A DNA stretch of 64,000 nucleotides, taken from the NCBI RefSeq assembly GCF_024347655.1, contig NZ_AP025514.1, positions 1 through 64,000 of the forward strand. The letters are read 5' to 3'. How positions within the stretch are numbered: the first letter of the stretch is position 1; each line of letters starts with the position of its first letter. Source of the DNA: Vibrio toranzoniae. Its GTDB lineage: Bacteria; Pseudomonadota; Gammaproteobacteria; Enterobacterales; Vibrionaceae. A program made the translations under genes and the position numbers. The notes beneath the pieces are model-generated. The model had not been told where the DNA came from and made no database searches. It was given only the letters and a program-made list of their open reading frames with translations. Shown one piece after another: positions 1-13,264 of the stretch.

Positions 1-1422
1 GTGTCATCTTCGCTTTGGTTGCAGTGTTTGCAACAGCTTCAAGAAGAGTTACCAGCTACAGAATTCAGTATGTGGGTTCGTCCGCTACAAGCGGAGCTCA
101 ATGACAATACTCTAACTCTATTTGCACCGAACCGGTTTGTACTTGATTGGGTTCGCGATAAGTATCTAAATAGCATTACCCGTTTGCTGCGAGAACATTG
201 CGGTCATGATATTCCGCATCTTCATTTTGAGATTGGAAGTAAACGAGCCACTGCTACAAAACCTGAGACTATCGCCCCTGCTAGGACACGTACAGCTGCT
301 GATGTAGCTGCTGAATCGTCAGCACCTGCGCAGTTACAAGCTCGTAAGCCTGTTCATAATATCTGGCGTGATGAAGAGCCTGTGGCGGTCGATCTAAACC
401 ACCGTTCAAACGTAAACCCAAAACATATGTTCAATAACTTTGTTGAGGGTAAATCAAACCAATTGGGTTTGGCGGCGGCACGTCAGGTTTCAGATAATCC
501 AGGAACGGCCTATAACCCATTGTTTTTATATGGTGGTACTGGTTTAGGTAAAACGCACTTGTTGCATGCTGTAGGTAACGCCATTGTTGATAACAAACCA
601 AACGCTAAAGTGGTGTACATGCACTCTGAGCGCTTTGTTCAGGATATGGTAAAGGCGCTACAAAATAACGCGATTGAAGAGTTTAAGCGCTACTACCGTA
701 GTGTTGATGCGCTGCTTATCGATGATATCCAATTCTTCGCCAATAAAGAGCGTTCTCAAGAAGAGTTCTTCCATACTTTTAATGCGCTGCTCGAAGGCAA
801 CCAACAGATCATCCTAACGTCTGACCGTTATCCAAAAGAGATCAACGGGGTAGAGGATCGTCTAAAATCTCGCTTCGGTTGGGGTTTGACGGTGGCGATT
901 GAGCCACCAGAGCTTGAGACTCGTGTTGCGATATTAATGAAGAAAGCAGAAGACCACCAAATTCACCTTGCGGATGAAGTGGCATTCTTTATTGCTAAGC
1001 GTTTACGCTCTAACGTTCGTGAGCTAGAAGGCGCATTGAACCGTGTTATTGCCAATGCAAACTTCACTGGCCGTCCGATCACTATCGATTTCGTGCGTGA
1101 AGCACTGCGTGACTTACTTGCACTGCAAGAAAAACTGGTCACCATCGATAACATTCAAAAGACAGTCGCTGAATATTACAAAATCAAAGTCGCTGATCTA
1201 TTATCTAAACGTCGTTCTCGTTCTGTTGCTCGTCCACGTCAACTGGCGATGGCATTGGCTAAAGAGCTGACTAACCACAGCTTGCCTGAGATTGGCGATG
1301 CATTCGGTGGCCGTGATCATACGACTGTACTGCACGCCTGTCGTAAGATTGCTCAGCTACGCGAAGAGAGTCACGACATTAAAGAAGACTATTCGAACTT
1401 GATTCGTACCCTTTCTTCTTAA
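1..1422 (+). CDS. dnaA: Chromosomal replication initiator DnaA
   Basis: AAA+ ATPase that binds DnaA boxes at oriC, melts the origin and loads DnaB helicase; also a transcription regulator. The 473-aa protein has the usual full length and starts at GTG with the conserved DnaA N-terminus ([20 protein letters not shown]). Domain I covers about 1-80, a variable Ala/Thr-rich linker about 81-120, and the AAA+ core follows with Walker A GGTGLGKT at 178-185 and Walker B LLIDD near 238-242. The C-terminal DNA-binding signature [10 protein letters not shown] is at 437-446. It heads the dnaA-dnaN-recF-gyrB cluster. Its promoter and any DnaA boxes upstream lie outside the window, so autoregulation cannot be judged. 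Confidence 0.98.
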   Translation: MSSSLWLQCLQQLQEELPATEFSMWVRPLQAELNDNTLTLFAPNRFVLDWVRDKYLNSITRLLREHCGHDIPHLHFEIGSKRATATKPETIAPARTRTAADVAAESSAPAQLQARKPVHNIWRDEEPVAVDLNHRSNVNPKHMFNNFVEGKSNQLGLAAARQVSDNPGTAYNPLFLYGGTGLGKTHLLHAVGNAIVDNKPNAKVVYMHSERFVQDMVKALQNNAIEEFKRYYRSVDALLIDDIQFFANKERSQEEFFHTFNALLEGNQQIILTSDRYPKEINGVEDRLKSRFGWGLTVAIEPPELETRVAILMKKAEDHQIHLADEVAFFIAKRLRSNVRELEGALNRVIANANFTGRPITIDFVREALRDLLALQEKLVTIDNIQKTVAEYYKIKVADLLSKRRSRSVARPRQLAMALAKELTNHSLPEIGDAFGGRDHTTVLHACRKIAQLREESHDIKEDYSNLIRTLSS

Positions 1423-1502
1423 TACACAGTATTCTTAACCTTAATAAGCCGAATCTTGGCGCGTAATATTACGAAGTGCCATTTAGACCGTAAGAGCAAG
1501 AT

Positions 1503-2603
1503 ATGAAATTTACCATTGAACGTAGTCATCTGATTAAGCCATTACAACAAGTATCTGGTGCACTCGGTGGCAGGCCAACACTTCCAATTCTAGGCAATCT
1601 ACTGATGAAAGTAGAAGATAACGTGTTGTCGATGACAGCCACCGATCTAGAAGTTGAACTGATCAGCCGAGTAACGCTTGAAGGTGATTTCGAAGCGGGC
1701 AGTATTACCGTACCTTCACGTAAGTTCCTAGATATCTGTCGTGGCTTGCCAGACAGCTCAGTGATCACAGTAGTATTGGATGGTGACCGTGTTCAGGTTC
1801 GCTCTGGTCGTAGCCGCTTCTCATTGGCAACATTACCTGCGGCAGACTTCCCAAACATAGAAGACTGGAGCAGTGAAGTTGAAGTGTCTGTGACACAAGC
1901 TGAATTGCGCGGTCTTATTGAGAAAACACAATTCTCAATGGCGAACCAAGACGTTCGTTACTACCTCAACGGTATGTTGTTCGAGATTGAAGGTTCGATC
2001 CTGCGCAGTGTGGCGACTGATGGTCACCGTATGGCAGTATCTCAAGCGCAACTTGATGCCGATTTTGCTCAGAAGCAGATCATTGTTCCACGTAAAGGTG
2101 TTCAAGAGCTAGTCAAGCTGTTGGATGCACCTGAACAACCTGTAACGCTGCAGATTGGTAACTCTAACGTGCGTGCTGAAGTGAACAACTATGTATTCAC
2201 TTCTAAGCTCGTTGATGGTCGTTTCCCTGATTATCGCCGCGTAATGCCGCAAAATACCACCAAGACATTAGAAGCCGGTTGCGATGAGTTACGTTCAGCG
2301 TTTTCTCGCGCGGCGATTCTGTCGAATGAAAAATTCCGTGGTGTTCGCGTTAACCTTGTCGATAGCGAGATGCGTATTACCGCGAACAACCCAGAACAAG
2401 AAGAAGCCGAAGAGGTGTTAGACGTCACCTTCGACGGTGACGCGCTAGAAATTGGCTTCAACGTAAGCTACGTATTGGATGTGCTGAACACACTGCGTTG
2501 TGAACAGGTTCGTATATCAATGTCAGATGCGAATGCGAGTGCTTTGATTGAGAATGCGCAAGATGACAGCGCGATGTACGTTGTTATGCCAATTCGTTTA
2601 TAA
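1503..2603 (+). CDS. dnaN: DNA polymerase III sliding clamp, beta subunit
   Basis: Ring-shaped processivity clamp that tethers polymerase III to DNA and docks many repair proteins through its hydrophobic cleft. The 366-aa length equals the E. coli protein. The start MKFTIERSHLIKPLQQVSG and the end MYVVMPIRL are the canonical termini of the family, and three clamp folds can be assigned at roughly 1-125, 126-250 and 251-366. The ATG lies 80 bp after dnaA, with only a weak purine stretch (AAGAGC) upstream, so cotranscription with dnaA is likely. Nothing unusual is seen. Confidence 0.98.
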   Translation: MKFTIERSHLIKPLQQVSGALGGRPTLPILGNLLMKVEDNVLSMTATDLEVELISRVTLEGDFEAGSITVPSRKFLDICRGLPDSSVITVVLDGDRVQVRSGRSRFSLATLPAADFPNIEDWSSEVEVSVTQAELRGLIEKTQFSMANQDVRYYLNGMLFEIEGSILRSVATDGHRMAVSQAQLDADFAQKQIIVPRKGVQELVKLLDAPEQPVTLQIGNSNVRAEVNNYVFTSKLVDGRFPDYRRVMPQNTTKTLEAGCDELRSAFSRAAILSNEKFRGVRVNLVDSEMRITANNPEQEEAEEVLDVTFDGDALEIGFNVSYVLDVLNTLRCEQVRISMSDANASALIENAQDDSAMYVVMPIRL

Positions 2604-2685
2604 GCGTTGTTTGTGAATCAACCATGCTTACTGACCAACAACGTTTACCTACTGTGTTGTGATTGAAGATTAATATGAAGACGCT

Positions 2686-6200
<3,515 letters not shown>

Positions 6201-6240
6201 TATCTTTGATACTTCGCTCTTTCGCTTAATTTCTGTGTCA

Positions 6241-6275
6241 GAGGTGCTCACATACATTCGTATGCTCCGCGCCTC
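6241..6275. repeat. Imperfect stem-loop downstream of gyrB
   Basis: GAGGTGC (6241-6247) pairs with GCGCCTC (6269-6275, one G-U pair), and inside it CATAC pairs with GTATG over an ATTC loop. There is no T-run, so it is not a simple terminator. It resembles the central hairpin of the repeat at 7145-7290 in general build and may be a decayed copy of a similar dispersed element; that link is inference. Confidence 0.4.
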
Positions 6276-6330
6276 TTCCTTGAACTAAAACGAAATAGCT
6301 TCGTCTCAAAAAACTAAATATATTATTTAA

Positions 6331-6357
6331 AAGACTGCCCGAAATGGCGGTCTTTTT
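6331..6357 (+). terminator. Rho-independent terminator of the dnaA-gyrB cluster
   Basis: AAGACTGCC pairs with GGCGGTCTT (one G-U pair) over a short loop, followed by a run of T. It is the first proper terminator after dnaA, so it probably ends the whole cluster. Confidence 0.85.
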
Positions 6358-6411
6358 TGTTTCTTAAGCATTTGAAAAATAATGATTTTGGAAAATAATT
6401 GAAAATAATCC

Positions 6412-6440
6412 CTTGAAACTATTTTGCTCAATCCACATAT
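6412..6440 (+). promoter_or_regulatory. Sigma-32 (heat shock) promoter for ibpA
   Basis: CTTGAAA (6412-6418), 14 bp, then CCACATAT (6433-6440). The known sigma-32 consensus is CTTGAAA, 13-15 bp, CCCCATNT, so only one -10 position differs. Transcription would start near 6447 and give a 5' leader of about 258 nt before ibpA. Confidence 0.75.
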
Positions 6441-6677
6441 TTAGTTGTGAAGAGGATGACTGTCTTGCTCTACAAGAGAAGAAACAGAACCTTCATAACC
6501 GTTGCTAGAGTATCGCTCAATAGAGGATAACTTTGGCAGCACACAACTTAAAAATTGATTCATTGTCATGTCCCAGCGTTGTCGCCAATAGAGGTGAAAC
6601 CCGAGGAATGCGAATTGAATCTCTTAGCTGTTTACTGGATCACATAGGTTCGATCTAAGTAAAATTCGTAGCTAAGA

Positions 6678-6700
6678 CTATTGCTTACTAAAAAGGATAG
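6678..6700 (+). promoter_or_regulatory. ROSE-like RNA thermometer hairpin over the ibpA ribosome binding site
   Basis: CTATT (6678-6682) and CTT (6684-6686) pair with AAGG and ATAG (6693-6700), leaving G6683 bulged and a 6-nt loop. This places the UUGCU motif opposite the AGGA Shine-Dalgarno (6694-6697), which is the hallmark pairing of ROSE elements, with the bulged G inside. ROSE thermometers are known in front of ibpA-type genes in proteobacteria. Only this 3' hairpin is recognised; the rest of the long leader was not folded. Confidence 0.65.
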
Positions 6701-6704
6701 CATT

Positions 6705-7139
6705 ATGAGAACTGTAGATTTCACTCCACTTTACCGCAACGCAATCGGCTTTGATCGTCTATTCAACATGATGGAAGCGAACACGTCGAAAAATGCTTCT
6801 GGCGGTTACCCTCCATACAACATCGAGCAAACAGACGAGAACAACTACCGTATTACTATGGCAGTAGCTGGTTTTGCTGATGACCAATTAGATCTGACTC
6901 AGAAAGAGAACATGCTAATTGTGAAAGGTGATCGTAAAGCAGAAGTAGAGAAAACCTTTGTATATCAAGGTATTGCAGAGCGCGATTTCGAGCGAAAATT
7001 CCAACTTGCTGACTACGTAAAAGTGGTAGGCGCAAGTATGGAAAATGGTCTTCTTCACATCGACCTAGAACGCGAAATCCCAGAAGCGATGCAACCACGT
7101 AAGATTGCTATCAACGGTAATAGCCTACTAGAAGGTTAA
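6705..7139 (+). CDS. ibpA: Small heat shock protein, IbpA family (Hsp20)
   Basis: Cytoplasmic ATP-independent holdase chaperone that keeps aggregating proteins in a form DnaK and ClpB can rescue. The 144-aa protein starts [20 protein letters not shown], close to E. coli IbpA. The alpha-crystallin domain spans about 35-130 ([55 protein letters not shown]), with PRKIAIN near the end. The ATG at 6705 was chosen over an upstream TTG (6681) because AAGGA sits correctly before it and the TTG falls inside the thermometer hairpin. A sigma-32 promoter and the ROSE-like hairpin predict heat induction at both transcription and translation. It stands alone. Confidence 0.95.
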   Translation: MRTVDFTPLYRNAIGFDRLFNMMEANTSKNASGGYPPYNIEQTDENNYRITMAVAGFADDQLDLTQKENMLIVKGDRKAEVEKTFVYQGIAERDFERKFQLADYVKVVGASMENGLLHIDLEREIPEAMQPRKIAINGNSLLEG

Positions 7140-7144
7140 TCCCC

Positions 7145-7290
7145 GTCATACTTGAAGCTACAGCGTTGTTGACGTCGTAAATTCCCCCTAATCACATAGG
7201 TTCCCTATGCTCATAGGGCTGAATTGCTTGTGTTTTTGAAACGAATGGTCGCCTAGCTGAACCCCCAATTATTTAGGGTATTCAAGTGAC
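7145..7290. repeat. Intergenic dispersed repeat with terminal inverted ends
   Basis: The unit begins GTCATACTTGAAGC and ends GTATTCAAGTGAC, an imperfect inverted repeat. Inside lies ATCACATAGG facing CCTATG and CATAGGG. This build matches the short, non-coding, MITE-like intergenic repeats common in Vibrio and enterobacteria; the family assignment is from memory of their general look. It would be transcribed in the ibpA 3' UTR. No open reading frame is seen. Confidence 0.5.
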
Positions 7291-7314
7291 AAAAACTATC
7301 GGGAAGTAAAAGTG

Positions 7315-7343
7315 AAAGAGCACCTCATGAGGTGCTCTTTTTT
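7315..7343. terminator. Bidirectional terminator between ibpA and avtA
   Basis: A perfect 26-bp palindrome (7315-7340, arms AAAGAGCACCTCA and its complement) followed by T on both strands. It serves the convergent genes ibpA and avtA. Confidence 0.9.
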
Positions 7344-7397
7344 GTTTGTTCTGCCAGCGTCATTCCATAGAGGGAGGTACGACAGAGTAGGGAACCT

Positions 7398-8651
7398 TTA
7401 TTTACTTTCGCTGTAAGCCTTTTTCACTTCTTCTGCAATGATCTTAATGCCTTTCTGCATCGCCTCATCATCTTGCACGTAGTTCATACGTAAGCACTGG
7501 TGAGCATGATCCCACTCATCTTCCTGGCCTATAAAGAAGTATTCACCCGGAACAATCAGAACGCCACGGGCTTTGAGGCGGTTGTACAGTTCCATTGTGG
7601 TGATAGGCAGTTCATCAAACCATAGCCATAAGAAGATAGCGCCTTCAGGTTTGTGGATACGAAAGCGTGGATCGTCGATAGCGTCTTGCAACAGCTCAAC
7701 CGCGCGTAGAGATTTCTCTTTGTAGAAAGGCTTAATCACTTCGCTGCTTAAACGTAGTAGATCACCCTTCTCAATCATGTGGTTAGCAATCGCAGGACCA
7801 ACACTACTTGGTGCTAGGCTGATAATGCCATTCATGTTGGTTAGCGCTTGCGTTACTTCTTCACTCGCAATCACGATACCGCAACGCACACCTGGCAAAC
7901 CAAGCTTAGACAAGCTCATGCACAGAATCGTATTTTCGTTCCAGAATGGTTCCACATCTTCAAAGATGATGTTTGGAAATGGCAGGCCGTAAGCGTTATC
8001 GATCAGCAGTGGGATATTGTTCTCTCGCGCGAGTTTGTCCAACTTACGCACTTCCTCATCGGTCAGTACGTTACCCGTAGGATTGGTAGGGCGAGAAGCG
8101 CAGATAGCCGCCACTGAATCGTCCACTTTTAGCTGTTCAAAATCAACGTGGTATTTGAACTGGCGATTTTCTAGCAGCTCGATCTCTGGGTGGTAAGAGA
8201 TAAAAATATCGTCATCAATCCCTGCATCGCCGTAGCCGATGTATTCCGGTGCGATCGGCAACAAAATTTTCTTGTGCGAGCCGTCAGGCTGCTGACCTGC
8301 TAATAGATTGAATAGGTAAAAGAAGCCGCTTTGACTGCCATTGGTTAGGCTGATGTTCTTTTCGCTGATGTCCCAGCCATAGGTCTCTTTTAGCATCGCA
8401 GCTAACGACTTAATGAAGCTATTTTTGCCCTGCGGACCATCGTAGTTGGCGAGGGCGGCGATGAGTTCTCCATTGGCGAGCATGTCGGCACTGGCTTGGT
8501 TAAAGTAATCGAGCATGGCAGGGATAGCGGCTGGGTTGCCACCACCGAGCATGATAGCGCCTGGAGTGCGCAGGCCATCATTCAAATCATCCATTAAACG
8601 AGTGATTCCAGAGTATCGATTAAACTTTTCACCAAACTTAGAAAACTGCAT
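7398..8651 (-). CDS. avtA: Valine-pyruvate aminotransferase
   Basis: PLP enzyme that interconverts valine plus pyruvate with 2-ketoisovalerate plus alanine, so it links branched-chain and alanine synthesis. The 417-aa length equals E. coli AvtA. Fold type I features are clear: SRPTNPTGN at 186-194, D218 in LLIDNAYG for the pyridine nitrogen, and the Schiff-base lysine K249 in SLSKLGLPG. The start MQFSKFGEKFNRYSGI is typical of AvtA. It is monocistronic, convergent with ibpA, with a shared terminator. IlvC and IlvY of the same pathway lie 24 kb away in this window. Confidence 0.93.
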   Translation of the reverse strand: MQFSKFGEKFNRYSGITRLMDDLNDGLRTPGAIMLGGGNPAAIPAMLDYFNQASADMLANGELIAALANYDGPQGKNSFIKSLAAMLKETYGWDISEKNISLTNGSQSGFFYLFNLLAGQQPDGSHKKILLPIAPEYIGYGDAGIDDDIFISYHPEIELLENRQFKYHVDFEQLKVDDSVAAICASRPTNPTGNVLTDEEVRKLDKLARENNIPLLIDNAYGLPFPNIIFEDVEPFWNENTILCMSLSKLGLPGVRCGIVIASEEVTQALTNMNGIISLAPSSVGPAIANHMIEKGDLLRLSSEVIKPFYKEKSLRAVELLQDAIDDPRFRIHKPEGAIFLWLWFDELPITTMELYNRLKARGVLIVPGEYFFIGQEDEWDHAHQCLRMNYVQDDEAMQKGIKIIAEEVKKAYSESK

Positions 8652-8848
8652 TACTTATTTTACCTAATTCATTGTGATTGCTTGTTATGTGTCATTAAGG
8701 CAGACCTTATGTCTGCCATTAGTGTATTCCTTGAACATACCGCAATGTTTTTGCGACGCATAGCGCCAAATGCTCTAACACGAAAAAAACTTCTATAAAG
8801 TTTGGTTAATGAGTAACAGTTTGCTTATTGAACGTGCTTTTGGTGATC

Positions 8849-8876
8849 AAAAAAGGGAAGCCGAAGCTTCCCCTTT
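8849..8876 (-). terminator. Terminator of malS
   Basis: On the minus strand a GGGAAGC/GCTTCCC stem-loop runs into six T. Nearly the same stem recurs at 11111-11139, on the other side of malS. Confidence 0.85.
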
Positions 8877-8905
8877 GATTAATTTCGTTTGAGAACCATG
8901 CGTGT

Positions 8906-10993
8906 TTACTTCGAACCGGTATAAACAACCAATACTTTGTCATCTTGGTATTGGCGTTCGAACGCATAGTAGCCCTTGCTGTTACGGATGATGTGATTGC
9001 CTTGCGCGACGGCTGGGTGGCGTTGGCGGAATTGGCCAAGCGCTTGCCAGTGTTCTAGCAACTCTGTACGTTCGCCGGTGATTTGATTCCATGGCATATC
9101 CGAGCGAGTGCCTTGCATTGGATCGGAACCTGTTGGGCCAACGTCACGGGCGATTTCATCACCGTAATAGATCTGTACCGCTCCCGGAGCAAGCATTAAC
9201 GCATTCGCTGCTTTGGTCTGTTTAGCAAAGTCACTGCCGTGCTGTGTCCAGAATAGCGATGTATCGTGAGACGAAAGGTAACTCAGCACGTTGAACTCAC
9301 TGTCGTTGTTGATCTTATCTGCGTAGCGAAGGTAATCGGCATCGAGATCAGACAAGCACTTAAGTGCCTTGGGTGCGATATCACTTTGGAATTCAAAGTT
9401 GATGATCGAATCAAAGCCGTTAGCGAAATAATCGGATTTCACTACGCTGTGCGCCCACACTTCGCCTGTCATCCAAAAGGGTAGGTCATCCAACGCTTTG
9501 TCTGGATTATTCTGTTTCCATTCAGCCAGTGCTTGGTTAGTGCTCTCTTTAAGCTCTGCCCAAGCGTCCAGTTCAACGTGCTTCGCGGTATCGACCCTAA
9601 AGCCATCAACACCATATTCGCGCACCCAATCCGATAACCAAGTGATTAAATGGTCACGAGGTGTTTTGAGTTCATCGGTCGCGCTGGTGGATTTATTACG
9701 ATAGAAGTTAGGCAGTCCGGTTGTCTCTGTCGATTCTGTTTTGAAATCGGGCAGGTGCGCCAAAGACATGGTGAGGTTATTGTAACCCGGAGAGTCATAG
9801 GCGCCGATATCGCTGCGTAGCCAAGCTTTGCCCCACCACTTTTCCCACGCTTCTTTGTCGCTGTAAGAGATGTAGTTGTTGAAGTAGTGCCAGTTCTGAC
9901 CTTTAGTGGGCTGCCAGTCTGTCCAGTTTTCGCCAAGTGTTTGTTTGGCTTCTTCATCAGTTAGGTTGAGCTTACCAAAATCAAACTCTTGCATGTCGGC
10001 AAGCGTCGCATAGCCGGTGTGGTTCATTACCACATCCCAAACAACGCGAATGCCTTTGCTGTGCGCGGTATCGATGAAGTTTTTCAGCTCGTCTTCGGTG
10101 CCCATGTTGTCATCGATCTTGGTCCAGTCTTGATGGTAGTAACCGTGGTAGCCGTAGTGTTTGAAGTCACCGCGATCACCGCCGCCAACCCAGCCGTGGA
10201 TTTGCTCTAACGGAGACGTTATCCAGATAGCATTAGCACCGAGTGATTCTATGTAGTCGAGTTTTTCGGTTAAGCCTGCCAAGTCACCACCGTGGAAGGT
10301 ACCGATTTCGTCTTGTCCATCTTGGCTGCGACTATAACTGTTGTCGTTATCAGGATTACCATTATGGAAACGGTCGGTCATTACGAAGTAAACCGTGGCG
10401 TTATCCCAACTAAAGTCAGCTTTGGTTTCTGGTTCTACTTTCTCAAGCAGCAGAACACCTTGGCTGTTTTCTGCAGGCTGCATGGTGACGCTGCCATTCG
10501 TTACTGTGACTTGTTTGCCTGAAAGAGCGTCTCTTACCACGGTGCCATCATCAAAGGTTTGAGCAACGTCGATGGTGGTGGGCTCGTCACTAGGAACCGG
10601 ACAAGCAAAGCTTTGTACTTGTTGTTGCTTCGGCTTTATCTGAACGGTCAGCTCATTGGTTTGTGGGTTGAGCGTAAACTGATAGGTGTTAGCGCGAAAG
10701 ACCTTGATATCTAATTCAGACTTCTCGGCGCAGTCGTCTAGACGAAGGGGTTTATTGAACTTGATGCGATTCTCTTCAGCCAGCGCATAGTTGGTGCCAC
10801 AGGTATTTTGAGTATCGCTGATAGAGAACGTATAGCTACCTTTGGCGAGTTCCTGTTCTGCAATTACGGTGCCTTTACCGGATGATTCGAATACGACAGT
10901 GTCGTTATCAATTGTCAGTAATAGGTTGTTGTCACTGGTTTGGCTGCATGCGCTGAGTGCGAGCATTGAAAGCGCGAGTACTGTTTTTTTCAT
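8906..10993 (-). CDS. malS: Lipoprotein alpha-amylase, MalS type (GH13)
   Basis: Endo-acting alpha-amylase that cuts maltodextrins outside the inner membrane before import. The 695-aa protein begins MKKTVLALSMLALSACSQTS; LSAC with Cys16 is a lipobox, so it is probably membrane-anchored, whereas E. coli MalS is a soluble periplasmic protein. After an N-terminal beta domain (about 20-195), the GH13 barrel shows DVVMNH at 320-325, GFRVDTAKH at 464-472 with nucleophile D468, acid/base E511 in MTGEVW, and HD at 576-577. The sequence EQIHGWVGGG is characteristic of MalS. The start at 10993 was chosen over 11035 because GGGAAGGGAAC precedes it and the signal peptide then begins correctly. No other mal gene is adjacent. 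Confidence 0.92.
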   Translation of the reverse strand: MKKTVLALSMLALSACSQTSDNNLLLTIDNDTVVFESSGKGTVIAEQELAKGSYTFSISDTQNTCGTNYALAEENRIKFNKPLRLDDCAEKSELDIKVFRANTYQFTLNPQTNELTVQIKPKQQQVQSFACPVPSDEPTTIDVAQTFDDGTVVRDALSGKQVTVTNGSVTMQPAENSQGVLLLEKVEPETKADFSWDNATVYFVMTDRFHNGNPDNDNSYSRSQDGQDEIGTFHGGDLAGLTEKLDYIESLGANAIWITSPLEQIHGWVGGGDRGDFKHYGYHGYYHQDWTKIDDNMGTEDELKNFIDTAHSKGIRVVWDVVMNHTGYATLADMQEFDFGKLNLTDEEAKQTLGENWTDWQPTKGQNWHYFNNYISYSDKEAWEKWWGKAWLRSDIGAYDSPGYNNLTMSLAHLPDFKTESTETTGLPNFYRNKSTSATDELKTPRDHLITWLSDWVREYGVDGFRVDTAKHVELDAWAELKESTNQALAEWKQNNPDKALDDLPFWMTGEVWAHSVVKSDYFANGFDSIINFEFQSDIAPKALKCLSDLDADYLRYADKINNDSEFNVLSYLSSHDTSLFWTQHGSDFAKQTKAANALMLAPGAVQIYYGDEIARDVGPTGSDPMQGTRSDMPWNQITGERTELLEHWQALGQFRQRHPAVAQGNHIIRNSKGYYAFERQYQDDKVLVVYTGSK

Positions 10994-11110
10994 TGTTCCC
11001 TTCCCCTGAATAAACAGGTCAGTTATAGCAAACAATGCCCTCTACAGTCTGAGTGCTATTTCATTCAGTTAACCAATAAGACCTCTACAAACAAATGCTT
11101 GGTTCACAAA

Positions 11111-11139
11111 AACAAAAAGGGAAGCTTTCGCTTCCCTTT
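11111..11139 (-). terminator. Terminator of glyQS
   Basis: AAAGGGAAGC (11116-11125) pairs with GCTTCCCTTT (11130-11139) over TTTC. On the minus strand the stem runs into T5-G-T5. It lies 57 bp after the glyS stop. Confidence 0.85.
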
Positions 11140-11195
11140 GGGTGTTTACTGTTAATTACTCAGAGTATGACTTAGAGTAACTGTCTCACTCGTGC

Positions 11196-13262
11196 TTATT
11201 TTTGCAGTAGAGAGATGTCAGCAATCTGTAGGAACAGGTTACGTAGGTTGTTCAGTAGCGTTAGACGGTTCTTCTTAAGCGCTTCGTCATCAGCCATCAC
11301 CATTACGTTATCGAAGAATGCATCAACCGGTTCACGTAGATCAGCAAGCTTGCTTAGGGCTTCTTGGTAGTTGCCTGTAGCGAATGCTGGTTCTAGTGCT
11401 TCCGTCATTACTTCCACGTTTTCAGCCAGTGCTTTCTCTGCGTCTTCTTGAAGAAGCGTTAGGTCGATGTCAGCTGGTAGTTCGCCATCGAATTTCGCAA
11501 GGATGTTACCTACACGTTTGTTCGCTGCTGCTAGTGCTTCTGCTGCTTCCAGTTCACGGAAGTGAGAAACCGCTTTAACACGTTGGTCAAAGTCAGCTGG
11601 CTTAGTTGGACGACGTGCTAGTACCGCTTGAATGATATCAACGCTGAAACCAGCATCTTGGTACCATGCGCGGAAACGACCTAGCATGAAGTCGATAACG
11701 TCAGCTTCTACGTTGTCGTTAGTCAGCTTGTCGCCTAGTAGCTCTTTCGCTTTACCGATCAGATCCGTTAAGTCTAGGTTGTAGCCGTTTTCAACGATGA
11801 TACGTAGTACACCTAGTGATGCACGACGTAGAGCGAATGGGTCAGAACCTTTTGGTGCTTGGCCAATACCGAAGATACCTACGATAGTGTCTAGCTTGTC
11901 TGCCATTGCAACTGCTGAAGAGATCCCCGTGCTTGGTAGGTCGTCACCAGCGAAACGAGGCATGTACTGCTCGTAAAGTGCCAGTGCAACTTGCTCGTCT
12001 TCACCATCGTGAGTCGCGTAGTGCATGCCCATTACACCTTGTGTATCCGTGAATTCGAATACCATAGATGTCATTAGGTCACACTTAGCCAGTAGGCCTG
12101 CGCGCTTAGACTTCTCAACGTCAGCATCGATTTGCTCAGCGATGTAGCCAGCAAGTTCTGTGATGCGGTCTGTTTTGTCCTTAATAGTACCAAGCTGCTT
12201 CTGGAAGATAGCTTGGTCTAGCTCGGGAAGACGGTCGATCAGCGGACGCTTACGGTCTGTGTTGAAGAAGAACTCAGCATCAGCAAGACGTGGACGTACC
12301 ACTTTCTCGTTACCTTCGATAACGTGACGAGGCTCTTTAGACTCGATGTTTGATACGAAGATAAAGTTAGGAAGTAGCTTCTTGTTTTCGTCGTAAACAG
12401 GGAAGTACTTTTGGTCACCTTTCATGGTGTAAACCAAAGCTTCAGAAGGTACTTTTAGGAACTCTTCTTCAAACTTCGCTGTAAGTACTACTGGCCATTC
12501 AACCAGAGACGTTACTTCTTCAACAAGGTCATCTTCTAGGTCAGCTTTACCGCCAACCGCTGCTGCCGCTTTTTGAGAGTCAGCAAGGATGATCGCTTTA
12601 CGCGCTTCGTAATCCGCCATTACTTTACCGCGCTCTTCTAGGATCGCAGGGTATTGGTCAGCAGAGTCGATTGTGAACTCTTGTTCGCCCATGAAACGGT
12701 GGCCACGGATAGTACGAGCAGATGCTACGCCTAGGATTTCGCCTTCAACAAGCTCATCACCTAGTAGTACTGTCAGTGTTTTTACTGGACGGATAAATTG
12801 AATGTCTGAGTTACCCCAGCGCATTGCTTTAGGAATTGGTAGGCCAGCCAGTGCTTTCGCAGCGATGTCCATCACCAATTCTTGAACTGGTTTGCCAGCT
12901 ACTTCTTGTTTGAAAAGAAGCCACTCGCCTTTGTCTGTTTTCAGACGGTCAGCTTGTTCAACAGTGATACCGTTACCGCGAGCCCAGCCTTGTGCCGCTT
13001 TCGTTGCGTTGCCTTCCGCATCGAATGCTACTGAGATTGCAGGGCCACGCTTTTCAACCACTTTGTCCGCTTGGCCTTCAGCCAGTGCTGTTACTTTAAG
13101 TGCAAGGCGGCGAGGTGCTGCATACCATTTCACGCCTTCGTGAGAAAGCTCAGCTGTTTTAAGACCCGCTTCAAAGTTAGCAGCAAAGGCTTCTGCTAGA
13201 GAACGAAGTGCCGTTGGTGGAAGCTCTTCCGTACCCAGTTCAATTAGAAAATTCTTCGCCAT
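11196..13262 (-). CDS. glyS: Glycyl-tRNA synthetase beta subunit
   Basis: Beta chain of the bacterial alpha2-beta2 glycyl-tRNA synthetase; it carries tRNA recognition while the alpha chain holds the aminoacylation site. The 688-aa protein starts [22 protein letters not shown], the family N-terminal signature, and ends with the anticodon-binding-like region ([22 protein letters not shown]). [15 protein letters not shown] residues ([15 protein letters not shown]) and [18 protein letters not shown] are further family blocks. The start lies two bases after the glyQ stop, so the two genes are translationally coupled. Confidence 0.97.
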   Translation of the reverse strand: MAKNFLIELGTEELPPTALRSLAEAFAANFEAGLKTAELSHEGVKWYAAPRRLALKVTALAEGQADKVVEKRGPAISVAFDAEGNATKAAQGWARGNGITVEQADRLKTDKGEWLLFKQEVAGKPVQELVMDIAAKALAGLPIPKAMRWGNSDIQFIRPVKTLTVLLGDELVEGEILGVASARTIRGHRFMGEQEFTIDSADQYPAILEERGKVMADYEARKAIILADSQKAAAAVGGKADLEDDLVEEVTSLVEWPVVLTAKFEEEFLKVPSEALVYTMKGDQKYFPVYDENKKLLPNFIFVSNIESKEPRHVIEGNEKVVRPRLADAEFFFNTDRKRPLIDRLPELDQAIFQKQLGTIKDKTDRITELAGYIAEQIDADVEKSKRAGLLAKCDLMTSMVFEFTDTQGVMGMHYATHDGEDEQVALALYEQYMPRFAGDDLPSTGISSAVAMADKLDTIVGIFGIGQAPKGSDPFALRRASLGVLRIIVENGYNLDLTDLIGKAKELLGDKLTNDNVEADVIDFMLGRFRAWYQDAGFSVDIIQAVLARRPTKPADFDQRVKAVSHFRELEAAEALAAANKRVGNILAKFDGELPADIDLTLLQEDAEKALAENVEVMTEALEPAFATGNYQEALSKLADLREPVDAFFDNVMVMADDEALKKNRLTLLNNLRNLFLQIADISLLQK

Positions 13263-13264
13263 GA

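Noticed and set aside
1..1422. Search for oriC or a DnaA-box cluster
   Set aside because: The window begins at the dnaA start codon; I saw no cluster of TTATNCACA boxes within the window. The origin is presumably further upstream.
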